A stretch of 52,472 nt of DNA from Microbacteriaceae bacterium (GCA_018666065.1 JABJAO010000044.1:1-52472); one strand, 5' to 3'. Positions 27,271 through 37,638 are shown, numbered from the stretch's first letter. Numbers and translations: made by a program. The notes: generated by a model from the sequence alone, not told the origin.

Positions 27271-28574
27271 CACGCCTCGAGAGTATCCGGACCAGGTGGG
27301 GGTTTCACGAACATTGCTCCCAGCCCCACCAGCAGGGGAAAGAGGGCAGCCAGCAGGCTTGCCGGAGCGTAGGAGCCCGATAGCGACAAACCGAGTGCAA
27401 AATACAGCGGTCCCAATGCTGTGGAGGCCAATCCGATCGAGGTTGCAATACCCCGAATCGCTCCGATGTGGCCGCGCCCGTAGTAGCGAACAAAGGCGGC
27501 GGCTTCTACTCCGCGCAGAGAGCCCATTGCTGCGCCAAGAAGCAAGCCAAAAATAATTCCCGTGATGCCGACGTTCACAAACGGGAGAAGGACCAGCGTG
27601 CCGCTGAGTGTCAGCATCGAACCCGCCACACCCCATCGAGGATCAATCCGGTCGACAATGGCACCCAATCCCAGGGTGGCCGCGACGGCAGCAACTGTCT
27701 GAGGGATGAAGTTAGCAGCGGCCTCGACAGTGCTGAGTCCTTGCGCTCCGAGAATGGAAATCAGGTGGAACGCCAAACCCGTGGAGAGCATTCCCACCAT
27801 GAAGCCTGAGCTTGCGAGGATCCAGAACATCCCTGTTCGTAAAGCCTGAGCGGAGGTGTAGCCGGCTTCGGGAACAATCACGATGTGAGTTCCCGTCTCT
27901 GTCGTCGTCTGCGGCAGATCTTTCGGCAGCAGCAAAGCGATGGGAATCACGATGACCGCCACGAGCGCTGCTTCGATACGCCAGGCGATGGCGATATCGG
28001 TAAAGGCAATGAGCCTTTCCACGCCAACGGGCGCGAGGGAGATTCCTGCAGATCCGACAGCGCCGACAATTCCCAGCGCGAGTCCTGGCTTGTGGGTAAT
28101 GGTGCGGGCGATGAGCGTCGTTGCCGCCAAAGACAGCGCTCCCTGACCCGTCATCCGCAGTCCCACGTACGACGCAGTCAATCCGATGATGTCGGAGATG
28201 AAACTTGCGGAAAACACGACGATGGCGAGCAAGAATCCGATGACGATCAGTGCTCGTTTTGCGCCGTATTTGTCCAGTGCGCGCCCCAGTATGGGCATGG
28301 TCAGTGCTCCGGTCAGGGTAGCTAAGAGGTAGCTAAACGAGATAGCGGTGCGATCAATATCGAGAGTGGCGATCAGGGGATCGGTGAACGGCGACAAGCC
28401 GGCAGTTTGGCCCGGGAAGGTCATCGCCGTGAGCATGCTCCCTGCCGCCACAATGAGCGCCCACCACAGCAGAGGCTGTTTCGAAGGTCTCGCGGTCTCG
28501 AGTGGCTCCTGATAGATAGGAATGGAGCCGGTTATCGGCGCTGGAATGTCAGACGCAGGAGGGCGCTTGCTCAC
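27270..28574 (-). CDS. MFS transporter
   Basis: 12-TM-like hydrophobicity; LGRALDKYGAKRALIVIGFLLA MFS loop. Confidence 0.9.
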   Translation of the reverse strand: MSKRPPASDIPAPITGSIPIYQEPLETARPSKQPLLWWALIVAAGSMLTAMTFPGQTAGLSPFTDPLIATLDIDRTAISFSYLLATLTGALTMPILGRALDKYGAKRALIVIGFLLAIVVFSASFISDIIGLTASYVGLRMTGQGALSLAATTLIARTITHKPGLALGIVGAVGSAGISLAPVGVERLIAFTDIAIAWRIEAALVAVIVIPIALLLPKDLPQTTTETGTHIVIVPEAGYTSAQALRTGMFWILASSGFMVGMLSTGLAFHLISILGAQGLSTVEAAANFIPQTVAAVAATLGLGAIVDRIDPRWGVAGSMLTLSGTLVLLPFVNVGITGIIFGLLLGAAMGSLRGVEAAAFVRYYGRGHIGAIRGIATSIGLASTALGPLYFALGLSLSGSYAPASLLAALFPLLVGLGAMFVKPPPGPDTLEA

Positions 28575-29239
28575 GCGGTGCCACCGGGAATACCGAGTGC
28601 CTGATGCAACTGACGAGGAGTGTCGACAACCTCATGAGCGCGCTCCCATTCGGCGGGTCCCCCGTAACCCCATCGGACCATGATGGTGTTGATTCCGTGG
28701 CGTGCGGCGCCTTCGACGTCGTGAATTCGATCGCCCACCATGATGACGTTGTCGGTGGGCAGACCTTGGGCCTGAAGCTCGGTCAACGCATCCTGGATCA
28801 CTTCCTCTTTGGTTCCTCGAGACTCGTCATCTGCCGCGCAGGAAATGACATCGAAGTGATCAGACAGGGTGAAGTGCTCCAACATCAGTGTTGCGGGAGT
28901 GGTGGGTTTGGACGTTGCGATTGCCAGGTGTGCGCCAGCACTTTTCAGCCCTCGCAGCAGGCCGGCAATGCCGTCGAATAGTGTGGCGTCGAATGCGCCG
29001 ACGTCGAGGTACTGAGCACGATAAATCTCGACGGCTTCGCGCGCTTCGGCGGCACTCATCTGTCCTCGAACCTCGAAAGACTCCGGCAGAGGAGGCCCTA
29101 CCCAACGCAGAAGTTCCTTCATGGAGGGGACTTCTTTGCCCATCGCCTTGAGGGTGTGGGCAATGGTCGAGACAATTCCAGGTGCGGAATCCACCAGGGT
29201 GCCATCGAGGTCGAGCAGAACCGTCTGGTATGTCAGCAC
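28571..29239 (-). CDS. HAD-family hydrolase (phosphoglycolate phosphatase-like)
   Basis: VLLDLDGTLVDSAPGIV, LAIATSKP, VMVGDRIHDVEGAARHG. Confidence 0.93.
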   Translation of the reverse strand: MLTYQTVLLDLDGTLVDSAPGIVSTIAHTLKAMGKEVPSMKELLRWVGPPLPESFEVRGQMSAAEAREAVEIYRAQYLDVGAFDATLFDGIAGLLRGLKSAGAHLAIATSKPTTPATLMLEHFTLSDHFDVISCAADDESRGTKEEVIQDALTELQAQGLPTDNVIMVGDRIHDVEGAARHGINTIMVRWGYGGPAEWERAHEVVDTPRQLHQALGIPGGTA

Positions 29240-29263
29240 TGGAAAATACTAGGGGATGGGGTC

Positions 29264-29959
29264 CTAAAACAAGCGATGCTGGGAATCATCCATTCCCCGC
29301 ATGTGGTCATAATCCAGCACCAGGCATCGAATACCTCGGTCTTCAGCCAGCGTGCGCGCTTGCGGTTTGATTTCTTGAGCAGCAAATACCCCGGACACGG
29401 GCGATAGGTGGGGATCACGGTTGAGCAGCTCGAGATACCTCGTCAACTGCTCGACTCCGTCGATATCGCCTCGCCGCTTGATTTCGATGGCCACGTGTTT
29501 ACCGTCTGAGTCAGTGGCGAGGATGTCTACAGGGCCAATGGCGGTCATGTATTCGCGTCGGATGAGGGAGTACCCCTCGCCCACCAGCTCGATCTGTTCG
29601 GCAAGGAGCTTCTGGAGGTCAGCTTCCACGCCGTCTTTGATCAAACCCGGGTCAATACCGAGATGGTGGCTGTGGTCGGAATGAATTTCATGGATATTGA
29701 CCATGAGCAGGTCGGAGGTTTTGTGGTGAAGCACTTTCCAGGTCTCGATAACGCCTGCGTCGAGCTGGTTGGAATCGGGATGGATAACCTCGAGTGAGCA
29801 CGGTGGTGCCATCCAATTGAGGGGCTTGTAGCTGCCGCCATCGGAGTGAATGAGAACACTGCCATCTCCTTTGACCATGATTACTCTGGTCGCGAGCGGG
29901 AGATGCGCACTCAGCCGGCCGGCGTAATCAACAGAACAGGTTGCAATGACGAGCCGCAT
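29264..29959 (-). CDS. nucS: Endonuclease NucS
   Basis: [86 protein letters not shown]. Confidence 0.96.
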   Translation of the reverse strand: MRLVIATCSVDYAGRLSAHLPLATRVIMVKGDGSVLIHSDGGSYKPLNWMAPPCSLEVIHPDSNQLDAGVIETWKVLHHKTSDLLMVNIHEIHSDHSHHLGIDPGLIKDGVEADLQKLLAEQIELVGEGYSLIRREYMTAIGPVDILATDSDGKHVAIEIKRRGDIDGVEQLTRYLELLNRDPHLSPVSGVFAAQEIKPQARTLAEDRGIRCLVLDYDHMRGMDDSQHRLF

Positions 29960-29979
29960 GGGGGTTCAGTCTATGGGAG

Positions 29980-31170
29980 CTAGGGGGCGGGAGGCTTCGC
30001 GGCCGGGGCGGCAAAAAAGGCCATGGCAATCACGACAACGACAACCCACAGCGCCGCCAAAATTCCCACCGATGCTCCCAGCCCACCAATCAGGGGAGGG
30101 CCGATGAGGAACGCGCCATAGGCAACAGTTGCCACGGCGGATACCCGAGCCGCACTTCCCTTGGGCTCATCGGCTGCTGCGGACATTCCCACGGGGAAAC
30201 CCAACGATGAGCCAAGGCCCCACATCAGTGCGCCCACGGCACTCAATGCGGGCTGTTCAATCAGGATGACCAGTGCCAAGCCAGCTATGGCCATCGCTGC
30301 TGACCATTGAAGGACAGGAGCACGACCAAACGTGTCCAGCACATACACGCCACCGATGCGTCCCGCCATCATTCCGACAGTGAAGAACCCAAACCACAAC
30401 GCACCAATTGCGTTTGTTTGATCTCGCCCATCGACAATGGCCAGCGCTAGCCAGTCATTGGCCGAGCCTTCGGCGAACGCCATACCCAACGCGATGACGC
30501 CGATGGCCAAGGTGCGCGGTTCCTTCCACACGCGCAAACGATCGGCAAGAGTGGATTTTTCTTCTATGCCGTCCTGGTCTCGAGACCCGGTGTCCTCGCT
30601 CAGAACTCGGGAAACGAACCAGAGCACTGGCGCCATGATCACCGCCATCACCAGGGTGTGGGGGGCAATTCCTATTCCGAGAAAGCTCATCAGCGCGGAC
30701 AATCCAGCGCCCGCCACGGTTCCCAACGACCAAAACGCGTGGAACCACGGCATGATATTTCTGCTCAGGACTCGTTCCACGGCGGCACCCTCGACATTCA
30801 TCGCGACATCGGCGATACCGTTTCCCGCACCCGCCATGATGATGGCCACCACAGTCAGGGCATAGCTCGACACCCACGACGAACCGATACCGATTGCCGC
30901 GAGGCCCGCAAGCCCGAGTAGTCCAAAAAACAGGATGGTGTTGCGCTGTCCGATCCAGGCAATGATGTGGCTTGAGAACACCAAGCCACTGACCGCTCCA
31001 AGTGCTCCGGTGAACAGGAGAGCAGCAACTTCAGACGTGGAGATATCTAGCCCATCGCGGACGGCAGGAACTCTGGCGAGCCAGGTGGAAAAGCCCAGTC
31101 CATTGATGGTGAAGACAACAAACAGCGCGTTTCGCCAGCCCTGTGGCGTGGTCGTTTTAGCGGGATTCAC
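29980..31170 (-). CDS. MFS transporter
   Basis: Polytopic, MFS-like; GTG at 31170 proposed start (VNPAKTTTPQGWRNALFVVFTINGLGFSTWLARVPAVRDGLDIS) because the ORF-track start lies inside the MATE gene. Confidence 0.85.
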   Translation of the reverse strand: MNPAKTTTPQGWRNALFVVFTINGLGFSTWLARVPAVRDGLDISTSEVAALLFTGALGAVSGLVFSSHIIAWIGQRNTILFFGLLGLAGLAAIGIGSSWVSSYALTVVAIIMAGAGNGIADVAMNVEGAAVERVLSRNIMPWFHAFWSLGTVAGAGLSALMSFLGIGIAPHTLVMAVIMAPVLWFVSRVLSEDTGSRDQDGIEEKSTLADRLRVWKEPRTLAIGVIALGMAFAEGSANDWLALAIVDGRDQTNAIGALWFGFFTVGMMAGRIGGVYVLDTFGRAPVLQWSAAMAIAGLALVILIEQPALSAVGALMWGLGSSLGFPVGMSAAADEPKGSAARVSAVATVAYGAFLIGPPLIGGLGASVGILAALWVVVVVIAMAFFAAPAAKPPAP

Positions 31171-32494
31171 CAGGAACCATCCATCTCTTGCCTCTCGCGC
31201 GAAGCCCCAAGGTGAGAGCCCTGGCACCAATGTAGCTGATGCCAAATGCTGCCTCCAGCATTAGTAAGCCCCCCAGATTCACCCCCAAGACAACCCACTC
31301 CGTGTGGGCCGCAATCCACAAAAAAGGGGCAAACATCAGCACGTTGAGCGCTCCCGTAATCGCCAGATATTTTCCATCACCCGCGCCGATCAAGATCCCA
31401 TCAAGCACGAAGACATAGCCCGACAGCGGCAGCGTGAGAGCCAGCAGAATCAGGACCGGAGTGAGTGCCTGTTGAACGGGTTGATCCGAGGTCATCACGA
31501 AAGGAAGAATCGGCGCCAGTAGCCCTGTGGCAACAGCAAGAATTCCGCCTGCTAGGAAGCCCCACTTCATGAGCGTCGATGTGGCGTGTGTTACAGCCGC
31601 CAGGTCTCCCGACCCCAGGTCGTGGCCGACGAGCGCCTGGGCGCCAATAGCGAGTGCATCGAGTGCCAGCGCGAGCAACGTAAAGATAGTGAAGACGATG
31701 TGCCACGCTGCCAACTCGCGGGTCCCAAGACCGGTGGCGACCAGAACCGTCCCGATCAGAGCAACCCGAAGGCTCAGGGTTCGCAGAAACAGCCAGCCAC
31801 CAGATCGCGCTGCTGCCGTGAAGCCCAGCAGGGAGGGTGTGAGCGACACATCCTGGTGACGCGCGTTCGTGATGATGAACCCAAGGAACACCAGCGCCAT
31901 TCCCCATTGCGCGATGACGGTCCCCACTGCCGAGCCGATAAGGCCGAGACCGAGGCCATAGATGAGCACGGCATTGAGCGCCGCGTTAGAGCCAAAGCCC
32001 CCTAGCGCAATCCACAGCGGAGTCTTCGTGTCCTGGAGTCCTCGCATCACACCGGTTGCGGCAATGACAATCAGCATTCCTGGAAGCCCCCACCACGAGA
32101 TATGCAGGTACGCTAGGGCACCGGAGGAGACCTCATCTGTGGCAGGGAATAGGGACACCACGGTCTCGCTCAGGACTAATCCCGCAGCGCCCAGCACCAC
32201 GCCCAGTGCTGCTGCCAGCCATATCCCACTGATTCCCGCCGCCAGCGCCCCTGGACGATTTCCGCTCCCGAGTCGTCTGGCGACAATCGAAGTGGTGGCA
32301 TACGCGAGAAAAATCAGAAGCCCCACCACGGTGGTCAAGATGGTGCTGGCAAGGCCGAGGCTTGCGAGCGCGGGAGCACCCAAGTGTCCGACCATCGCGG
32401 TGTCCGTGAGGAGAAACAGAGGCTCGGCAATCAGTGCCCCCAGTGAGGGAATTGCGAGCGCAAGAATCCGTCGGGTGAGGGAAACTTCGGGCAC
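31157..32494 (-). CDS. MATE-family efflux transporter (DinF-like)
   Basis: ILALAIPSLGALIAEPLFLLTDTAMVGHLGAPALASLGLA; 12-TM pattern. Confidence 0.93.
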   Translation of the reverse strand: MPEVSLTRRILALAIPSLGALIAEPLFLLTDTAMVGHLGAPALASLGLASTILTTVVGLLIFLAYATTSIVARRLGSGNRPGALAAGISGIWLAAALGVVLGAAGLVLSETVVSLFPATDEVSSGALAYLHISWWGLPGMLIVIAATGVMRGLQDTKTPLWIALGGFGSNAALNAVLIYGLGLGLIGSAVGTVIAQWGMALVFLGFIITNARHQDVSLTPSLLGFTAAARSGGWLFLRTLSLRVALIGTVLVATGLGTRELAAWHIVFTIFTLLALALDALAIGAQALVGHDLGSGDLAAVTHATSTLMKWGFLAGGILAVATGLLAPILPFVMTSDQPVQQALTPVLILLALTLPLSGYVFVLDGILIGAGDGKYLAITGALNVLMFAPFLWIAAHTEWVVLGVNLGGLLMLEAAFGISYIGARALTLGLRARGKRWMVPGESR

Positions 32495-32548
32495 GTCCGT
32501 AGGCTACCGCCCAGCATGCTCCCCGCCTCGATGATTAGGGTGTGTGAT

Positions 32549-34507
32549 GTGAGCACAAGTGGCATAGAACGTGACGAGCGCGATACCGGTATTCATCCTG
32601 GAGATGACCTCTATCTCCACATGAATGGTCGCTGGCTCGAGCGTTCTCCTATCCCTGAGGACAAGGCTCGGTTTGGCGCCTTCACGATTATCGCCGAGGA
32701 AGCAGAGAAGGCTGTTCGGGAAATCCTCGAAGAGGCTGCACTGGCGGAGCCCGGCTCGGAGGCCAGAAAAGCGGGAGATCTTTACTCCACCTTCATGAAC
32801 GAGGCCAGAATCGAGAAAACGGGGAAGGCACCACTCGTGGAAGCCCTTGCCTCGATTGAGACTGCTCACACCCAGGGGCGAAACGCGCTGGTATCCCACC
32901 TCGGTCGCCTTGAGCGCTCGGGAGTCGAAGGCCTCTGGCAGTTATTCGTGGACAACGACCCGGGCGACCCGGAACAGTATGTGATTTTTCTGGAGCAGGG
33001 CGGCATCAGCTTGCCGGACGAGTCGTATTACCGGGAGGAAGCCTTTGCTGACACGCGTGATGCGTATGTGGCCCACCTGGAGCGGGTTTTTGCGCTTGCT
33101 GGAGTGAGCGAGGCCGCGCAACGATCAGCGCGCGTTATGGAATTTGAGACAGCCATGGCCTCGCACCACTGGGACAACGTTCGATCCCGCGATGCGGAAG
33201 CAACCTACAATCCGAGCTCTCGTGCGGAGCTGACGACTGTTCTCGGCGATTTCCCTCTGGAGCTCTGGCTGGACGCGAGCGAGATTCCTGGTGAGAAATT
33301 CTCTCAGGTAATTCTTCGCCAGCCGAGTTTCGTTGCCGCGCTGTCGAATGTGTGGACTCAGCAGAGCATGGAGGTACTTCGGGATTGGATGATGTGGGGT
33401 GTCATCAGGTCTTTTTCTCCCTATCTCACGGAGGATCTCGTCGAGGCCCACTTTGATTTCTATGGGCGAACCCTTTCGGGAACCCCCAAAATTCGTCCAC
33501 GCTGGAAACGAGCGGTGTCGTTTGTGGAAGGAGTGATGGGGGAGGCGGTTGGAAAACTGTATGTCGAGAGGAATTTCCCTCCGGAGGCTAAGTCTCAGAT
33601 GGACGAGCTCGTTGCAAAGCTTCTGGAGGCCTACCGGCTGAGTATCCAGGGACTCGAGTGGATGAGCGCCGACACGAAAGAAAAGGCGCTCGACAAGCTC
33701 GCTACCTTCAATCCCAAGATTGGGTACCCCGCGCGCTGGCGGGATTACTCGCAACTCACTGTCGACCCCGATGACCTGTGGGCAAATGTCGTGGCGGGTA
33801 ACGAGTTCGAATTTCAGCGTGAGCTGCGCAAGATCGGTTCTCCGCTGGATCGAGACGAATGGTTCATGACTCCGCAAACCGTGAACGCGTATTACAACCC
33901 GGGTTTCAACGAGATTGTATTTCCCGCTGCTATTTTGCAATATCCATTCTTTGACCCTGAGCGGGATGCTGCCTCGAACTATGGCGCAATCGGTGCGGTC
34001 ATTGGTCACGAAATCGGTCATGGATTCGATGACCAGGGATCACGATTTGATGGCCACGGTCGGTTGCACAACTGGTGGAGCGACGATGACCGCGCCGCCT
34101 TTGAGGAGCGAACCCAAGTCTTGGTCGACCAGTTCAACGCGCTGAGTCCGAAGGATGTGCCGGGGCAGCACGTCAACGGTGAGCTCACGATTGGCGAGAA
34201 CATCGGAGATCTTGGCGGTTTGGCGATCGCGTGGAAGGCCTATCAACTCTCTTTGGAGGGTGCAGAAGCCCCGGTAGTCGATGGCCTGTCAGCCGCTGAG
34301 CGATTCTTTTTGTCGTGGGCTCAGTCGTGGAAGCTCGCGGTTCGTCCTGAAGAAGCGCAGCGCTTGCTCCAGATAGACCCGCATTCGCCCTCGGAGTTCC
34401 GATGCAATCAGATTGCCCGCAACCTCGACGAGTTTTACGAGGCCTTTGGGGTGACCTCGGAGCATGAATTGTGGCTGGACCCCAAGGATCGCGTCAGCAT
34501 CTGGTAA
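32549..34507 (+). CDS. M13-family zinc metallopeptidase (PepO-like)
   Basis: NAYYNPGFNEIVFPAAILQYPFF, GAVIGHEIGHGFDDQGSRFD, NGELTIGENIGDLGG; GTG start proposed at 32549. Confidence 0.95.
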   Translation: MSTSGIERDERDTGIHPGDDLYLHMNGRWLERSPIPEDKARFGAFTIIAEEAEKAVREILEEAALAEPGSEARKAGDLYSTFMNEARIEKTGKAPLVEALASIETAHTQGRNALVSHLGRLERSGVEGLWQLFVDNDPGDPEQYVIFLEQGGISLPDESYYREEAFADTRDAYVAHLERVFALAGVSEAAQRSARVMEFETAMASHHWDNVRSRDAEATYNPSSRAELTTVLGDFPLELWLDASEIPGEKFSQVILRQPSFVAALSNVWTQQSMEVLRDWMMWGVIRSFSPYLTEDLVEAHFDFYGRTLSGTPKIRPRWKRAVSFVEGVMGEAVGKLYVERNFPPEAKSQMDELVAKLLEAYRLSIQGLEWMSADTKEKALDKLATFNPKIGYPARWRDYSQLTVDPDDLWANVVAGNEFEFQRELRKIGSPLDRDEWFMTPQTVNAYYNPGFNEIVFPAAILQYPFFDPERDAASNYGAIGAVIGHEIGHGFDDQGSRFDGHGRLHNWWSDDDRAAFEERTQVLVDQFNALSPKDVPGQHVNGELTIGENIGDLGGLAIAWKAYQLSLEGAEAPVVDGLSAAERFFLSWAQSWKLAVRPEEAQRLLQIDPHSPSEFRCNQIARNLDEFYEAFGVTSEHELWLDPKDRVSIW

Positions 34508-34580
34508 TCGCTAGAAAACCCCGCTACGCTGGGGGACATAACAACACATTCCAAAATTGGAATACGTACTGGAGGCTGTG

Positions 34581-34835
34581 ATGAGGGGCAAGATTCTCTT
34601 CGTTTTTGGACTGGCAATGGGATACGTGCTGGGCGCGCGCGCCGGACGAGAGCGCTACCAACAAATCAAGGCCGGCGCAGAGAAAATCTGGATGGACCCG
34701 CGAGTGCAGGAGCAGGTCCACACCGTTGAAGACTTCGTGAAAGACAAAGCACCCGATCTGGCCGAAAAGGCAACCACGGCGGCGAAGAAGGTTGTCTCCA
34801 CGGTGCGCAACGCCCGTGACGACAAGGGTGAATAG
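34581..34835 (+). CDS. YtxH-like small membrane protein
   Basis: MRGKILFVFGLAMGYVLGARAGRERYQQIKAGAEKIW...KAPDLAEKATTAAKKV. Confidence 0.75.
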   Translation: MRGKILFVFGLAMGYVLGARAGRERYQQIKAGAEKIWMDPRVQEQVHTVEDFVKDKAPDLAEKATTAAKKVVSTVRNARDDKGE

Positions 34836-34840
34836 TTTTC

Positions 34841-35251
34841 GTGGCTGACCCCCAAGAAGCTCGTTCGCGAGCGAAAGGAAAGTCTTTCCTCTCGCTCATC
34901 ACTGACGTGCCTCATCTCATCTCGCAATTGATTCGTGCCGAGATTGAGTTGCTCAAAGCAGAATTGGTCTCAAAGCTCAAAGCTGTCGGTGCCGGGCTGG
35001 GACTGTTCATCATCAGCCTCTCGTTGGTTCTTTTGGCTCTTCTGTTGCTCATCTTTGTGGGGGTTTTCGCCCTTGCTCTGGTCTTGCCGCTGTGGGCAGC
35101 AACGCTCGCGGTCGCCGGCATTGTGGTGCTGGCGGCGGTGATATTTGCCGCGGCGGGTGCCGGCATGATGGCACGGGCGAAATCACCTATGCCGGATGAG
35201 ACGGTGGAGAGTATTCGTCGCGATATCCGAGTTCTCCGGGGAGATAAGTAA
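34841..35251 (+). CDS. DUF1469/'phage holin family'-type membrane protein
   Basis: SLITDVPHLISQLIRAEIELLKAELVSKLK plus two TM segments; typical actinobacterial envelope protein. Confidence 0.82.
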   Translation: MADPQEARSRAKGKSFLSLITDVPHLISQLIRAEIELLKAELVSKLKAVGAGLGLFIISLSLVLLALLLLIFVGVFALALVLPLWAATLAVAGIVVLAAVIFAAAGAGMMARAKSPMPDETVESIRRDIRVLRGDK

Positions 35252-35479
35252 ATGGCCCGGTCTGACGTGAAGGACTTCGTCGGGGAGACTCGCAAGGATT
35301 TGGGCGCGACCCTGGATGAAATTGAGCACCGGATGCGTCCCGATGTGCTGGCGAAGAAGTTTGGATCCTGGGTGTCACGGTCCTATGACGAGAACGCCAC
35401 TCCCTGGCTGGTGGGAGCCGCGGTCGCGCTCGTCGGGTCGGTTGCTGCCGTTCTCTGGGCGCTCTTAGGCGACGACTAG
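35252..35479 (+). CDS. DUF3618-type small membrane protein
   Basis: TRKDLGATLDEIEHRMRPDVLAKK...NATPWLVGAAVALVGSVAAVLWALL. Confidence 0.75.
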   Translation: MARSDVKDFVGETRKDLGATLDEIEHRMRPDVLAKKFGSWVSRSYDENATPWLVGAAVALVGSVAAVLWALLGDD

Positions 35480-36483
35480 TCGCGAACTCGCACGACAACC
35501 CGACCGCGGGTGCGTCCAGAAAGGACCCGCGGGGCAATCTCGAGGGCTTTGTCGAGAGGGATGTCCTCGGCGATCTCGTCGCAGTGGAGGGAATCCACCG
35601 TGGCGGCGAAGTGGTTCCACAGGTCCTGGCGCACCGCCTGGGTCTGGAACACCGAGTTGATTCCAAGCAGGCTCACTCCCCGCAAGATGAAGGGAAGAAC
35701 GGTTGTCGGCAGGTCGGCACTGGCGGCGAGTCCGCAGGCGGCGACCACACCGTCAGTTTCCACGCACGACAGCAGCGTCGCCAACATGTCTCCACCGGCC
35801 TGATCGATAGCGCCGGCAAATCTTTCGCCCAAGAGCGGGCGCTGGGGATGGGTGAGAAATTCGTCACGTGAGAGTACTTCAGTGGCGCCGAGGTTGGTCA
35901 GGTAGGACGACTCTTCGACCCTGCCGGTGATTGCGACACTGGAGTAGCCGGCAGCGCTGAGAAGCGCGAGAGCGAGCGAACCGACTCCACCGGCTGCACC
36001 GCTCACGGCGATGGGTAACGCCGAAGACTCAGGCGTCACACCGTGACGCTGCAGTGCTGCCACGGCAAGACCTGCGGTAATTCCTGCCGTCCCCAAAGTT
36101 GCGGCGTGATGGAGAGAAAGCTCTGGCGGAAGAGCGATGACATGCTCGGGTTCACCCATCACGGCTGTGGCAAGACCGCCATGACGGTTCTCTCCATAGC
36201 CATACCCGGTAATCACCACGGGGGTTCCCTCGGGCAGAGCGCTGTGAGAGCTCTCCTCGACTACTCCCGCACTATCTATGCCTGGAATCAGTGGTGGTTT
36301 CCTCACCACGCCGGGTGACCCCGTCAACGCGAGTGCGTCTTTGTAGTTCACGGCGGAATAGTGGACTGCAATCCTCAGGGAGCCTTCTCCCATTTCGGAC
36401 GCGGGGATGGAATCGCGGAAGCGGCTGGTCAGCGGACCTGAACCATCGGAATCAATCCACCACCCGGAGACCGATTTAGCCAA
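35476..36483 (-). CDS. MDR-family oxidoreductase, YhdH/AcuI (acrylyl-CoA reductase)-like
   Basis: VHYSAVNYKDALALTGSPGVVRKPPLIPGIDSAGVV; GAAGGVGSLALALLSAAGYSSVAITG. Start uncertain; TTG at 36483 is proposed because the ORF-track start lies inside pfkA. Confidence 0.85.
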   Translation of the reverse strand: MAKSVSGWWIDSDGSGPLTSRFRDSIPASEMGEGSLRIAVHYSAVNYKDALALTGSPGVVRKPPLIPGIDSAGVVEESSHSALPEGTPVVITGYGYGENRHGGLATAVMGEPEHVIALPPELSLHHAATLGTAGITAGLAVAALQRHGVTPESSALPIAVSGAAGGVGSLALALLSAAGYSSVAITGRVEESSYLTNLGATEVLSRDEFLTHPQRPLLGERFAGAIDQAGGDMLATLLSCVETDGVVAACGLAASADLPTTVLPFILRGVSLLGINSVFQTQAVRQDLWNHFAATVDSLHCDEIAEDIPLDKALEIAPRVLSGRTRGRVVVRVRD

Positions 36484-37498
36484 ACAGCATCGCCGCCGCT
36501 TCGTAGCGGTCATCCGGGACAGTCTTGAGATCGCCGAGGGCTTCAACGAAGTCGACCCGGTGAATCTCGGTGCCCCGAAGAGCCACCATGTGACCCCATT
36601 CGCGATCGTTGACCAAGTTGATCACGCTCATTCCAAAGCGGGTTGCCAGCACACGGTCATACGCGCTCGGTGTTCCTCCGCGCTGGATGTGTCCGAGTGT
36701 TGTCGCTCGGGTTTCAATTCCTGTGGCCTCTTCGATTAGCGGCGCGAGCCTTTCGCCGATGCCGCCAAGGCGTGGGCGGCCAAAGGCATCGAGTCCGCGC
36801 TCTGAGTGCGCGTCATCCATCGTGTCCAAGACAAATCCTTCAGCGACAACGACGAGGGGGGCCCGACCGCGGTCGTAGGCAGAGCGAACCCATCCCAGGA
36901 GTTCCTCCATGCTCGTCTTTCTCTCCGGAATCAAGATGGCGTGAGCGCCCGCGGCCATACCGGAATGGAGGGCGATCCAGCCGACGTGTCGACCCATGAC
37001 CTCAGCGACCATGCATCGCGAGTGAGAGTCACCCGTGGTGCGCAAGCGGTCCATGGCCTCGGTGGCAATACTGATTGCGGTGTCAAAACCGAAGGTGTAG
37101 TCGGTGCCATTGAGGTCGTTGTCTACAGTCTTGGGAACTCCAACAATGGGGATTCCTGCGTCACTGAGTTCTTTGGCTGCAGCCAAAGAACCCTCGCCAC
37201 CGATGGCGATGATCGCGTCGAGCGCGTGCTCAGCGATGACCTCCTTGACCCGTTCGGCGCCGCCAAAATCGAAGGGGTTTGTGCGAGACGTCCCCAGAAT
37301 GGTGCCGCCCTGTTTGGAAATCCCTTTTACTTCGTTTCGAGTGAGAGGTGTCGTTGTTGATTCACACAGGCCCTTGTATCCGCCCACAAATCCCACAAAC
37401 TCGTGACCGTGGACCCGGGTTCCCTTCAATACCGCAGCGCGAATAACAGCGTTCAGACCGGGGGCGTCGCCACCGCTGGTCAACATTCCAATTCTCAT
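36476..37498 (-). CDS. pfkA: 6-phosphofructokinase
   Basis: MRIGMLTSGGDAPGLNAVIRA, IAIGGEGSLAAAKEL, GVPKTVDNDLNGTDYTFGFDTA, MGRHVGWIAL. Confidence 0.94.
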   Translation of the reverse strand: MRIGMLTSGGDAPGLNAVIRAAVLKGTRVHGHEFVGFVGGYKGLCESTTTPLTRNEVKGISKQGGTILGTSRTNPFDFGGAERVKEVIAEHALDAIIAIGGEGSLAAAKELSDAGIPIVGVPKTVDNDLNGTDYTFGFDTAISIATEAMDRLRTTGDSHSRCMVAEVMGRHVGWIALHSGMAAGAHAILIPERKTSMEELLGWVRSAYDRGRAPLVVVAEGFVLDTMDDAHSERGLDAFGRPRLGGIGERLAPLIEEATGIETRATTLGHIQRGGTPSAYDRVLATRFGMSVINLVNDREWGHMVALRGTEIHRVDFVEALGDLKTVPDDRYEAAAMLFG

Positions 37499-37638
37499 GT
37501 CCCCTATTCTCCCTGGTTTTGACAAGCCTGGGGTTCCAGAAACCCCATGGTTTCCTTAGGTTTCACCAAGCCCGCACATAGGCAAGCGATTTAGCGTTAA
37601 GCAACGAACGACATACGAGCACCAACAAAGGAGAACCC

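Noticed and set aside
34841-35251. Prophage remnant suggested by the 'holin'-type protein
   Set aside because: No integrase, terminase, capsid or endolysin nearby; this family is a common actinobacterial envelope protein.
37530-37546. Short hairpin GGGGTT-CCAGA-AACCCC upstream of pfkA
   Set aside because: Only 6 bp and of unclear position relative to promoters; too weak to call a regulatory element.
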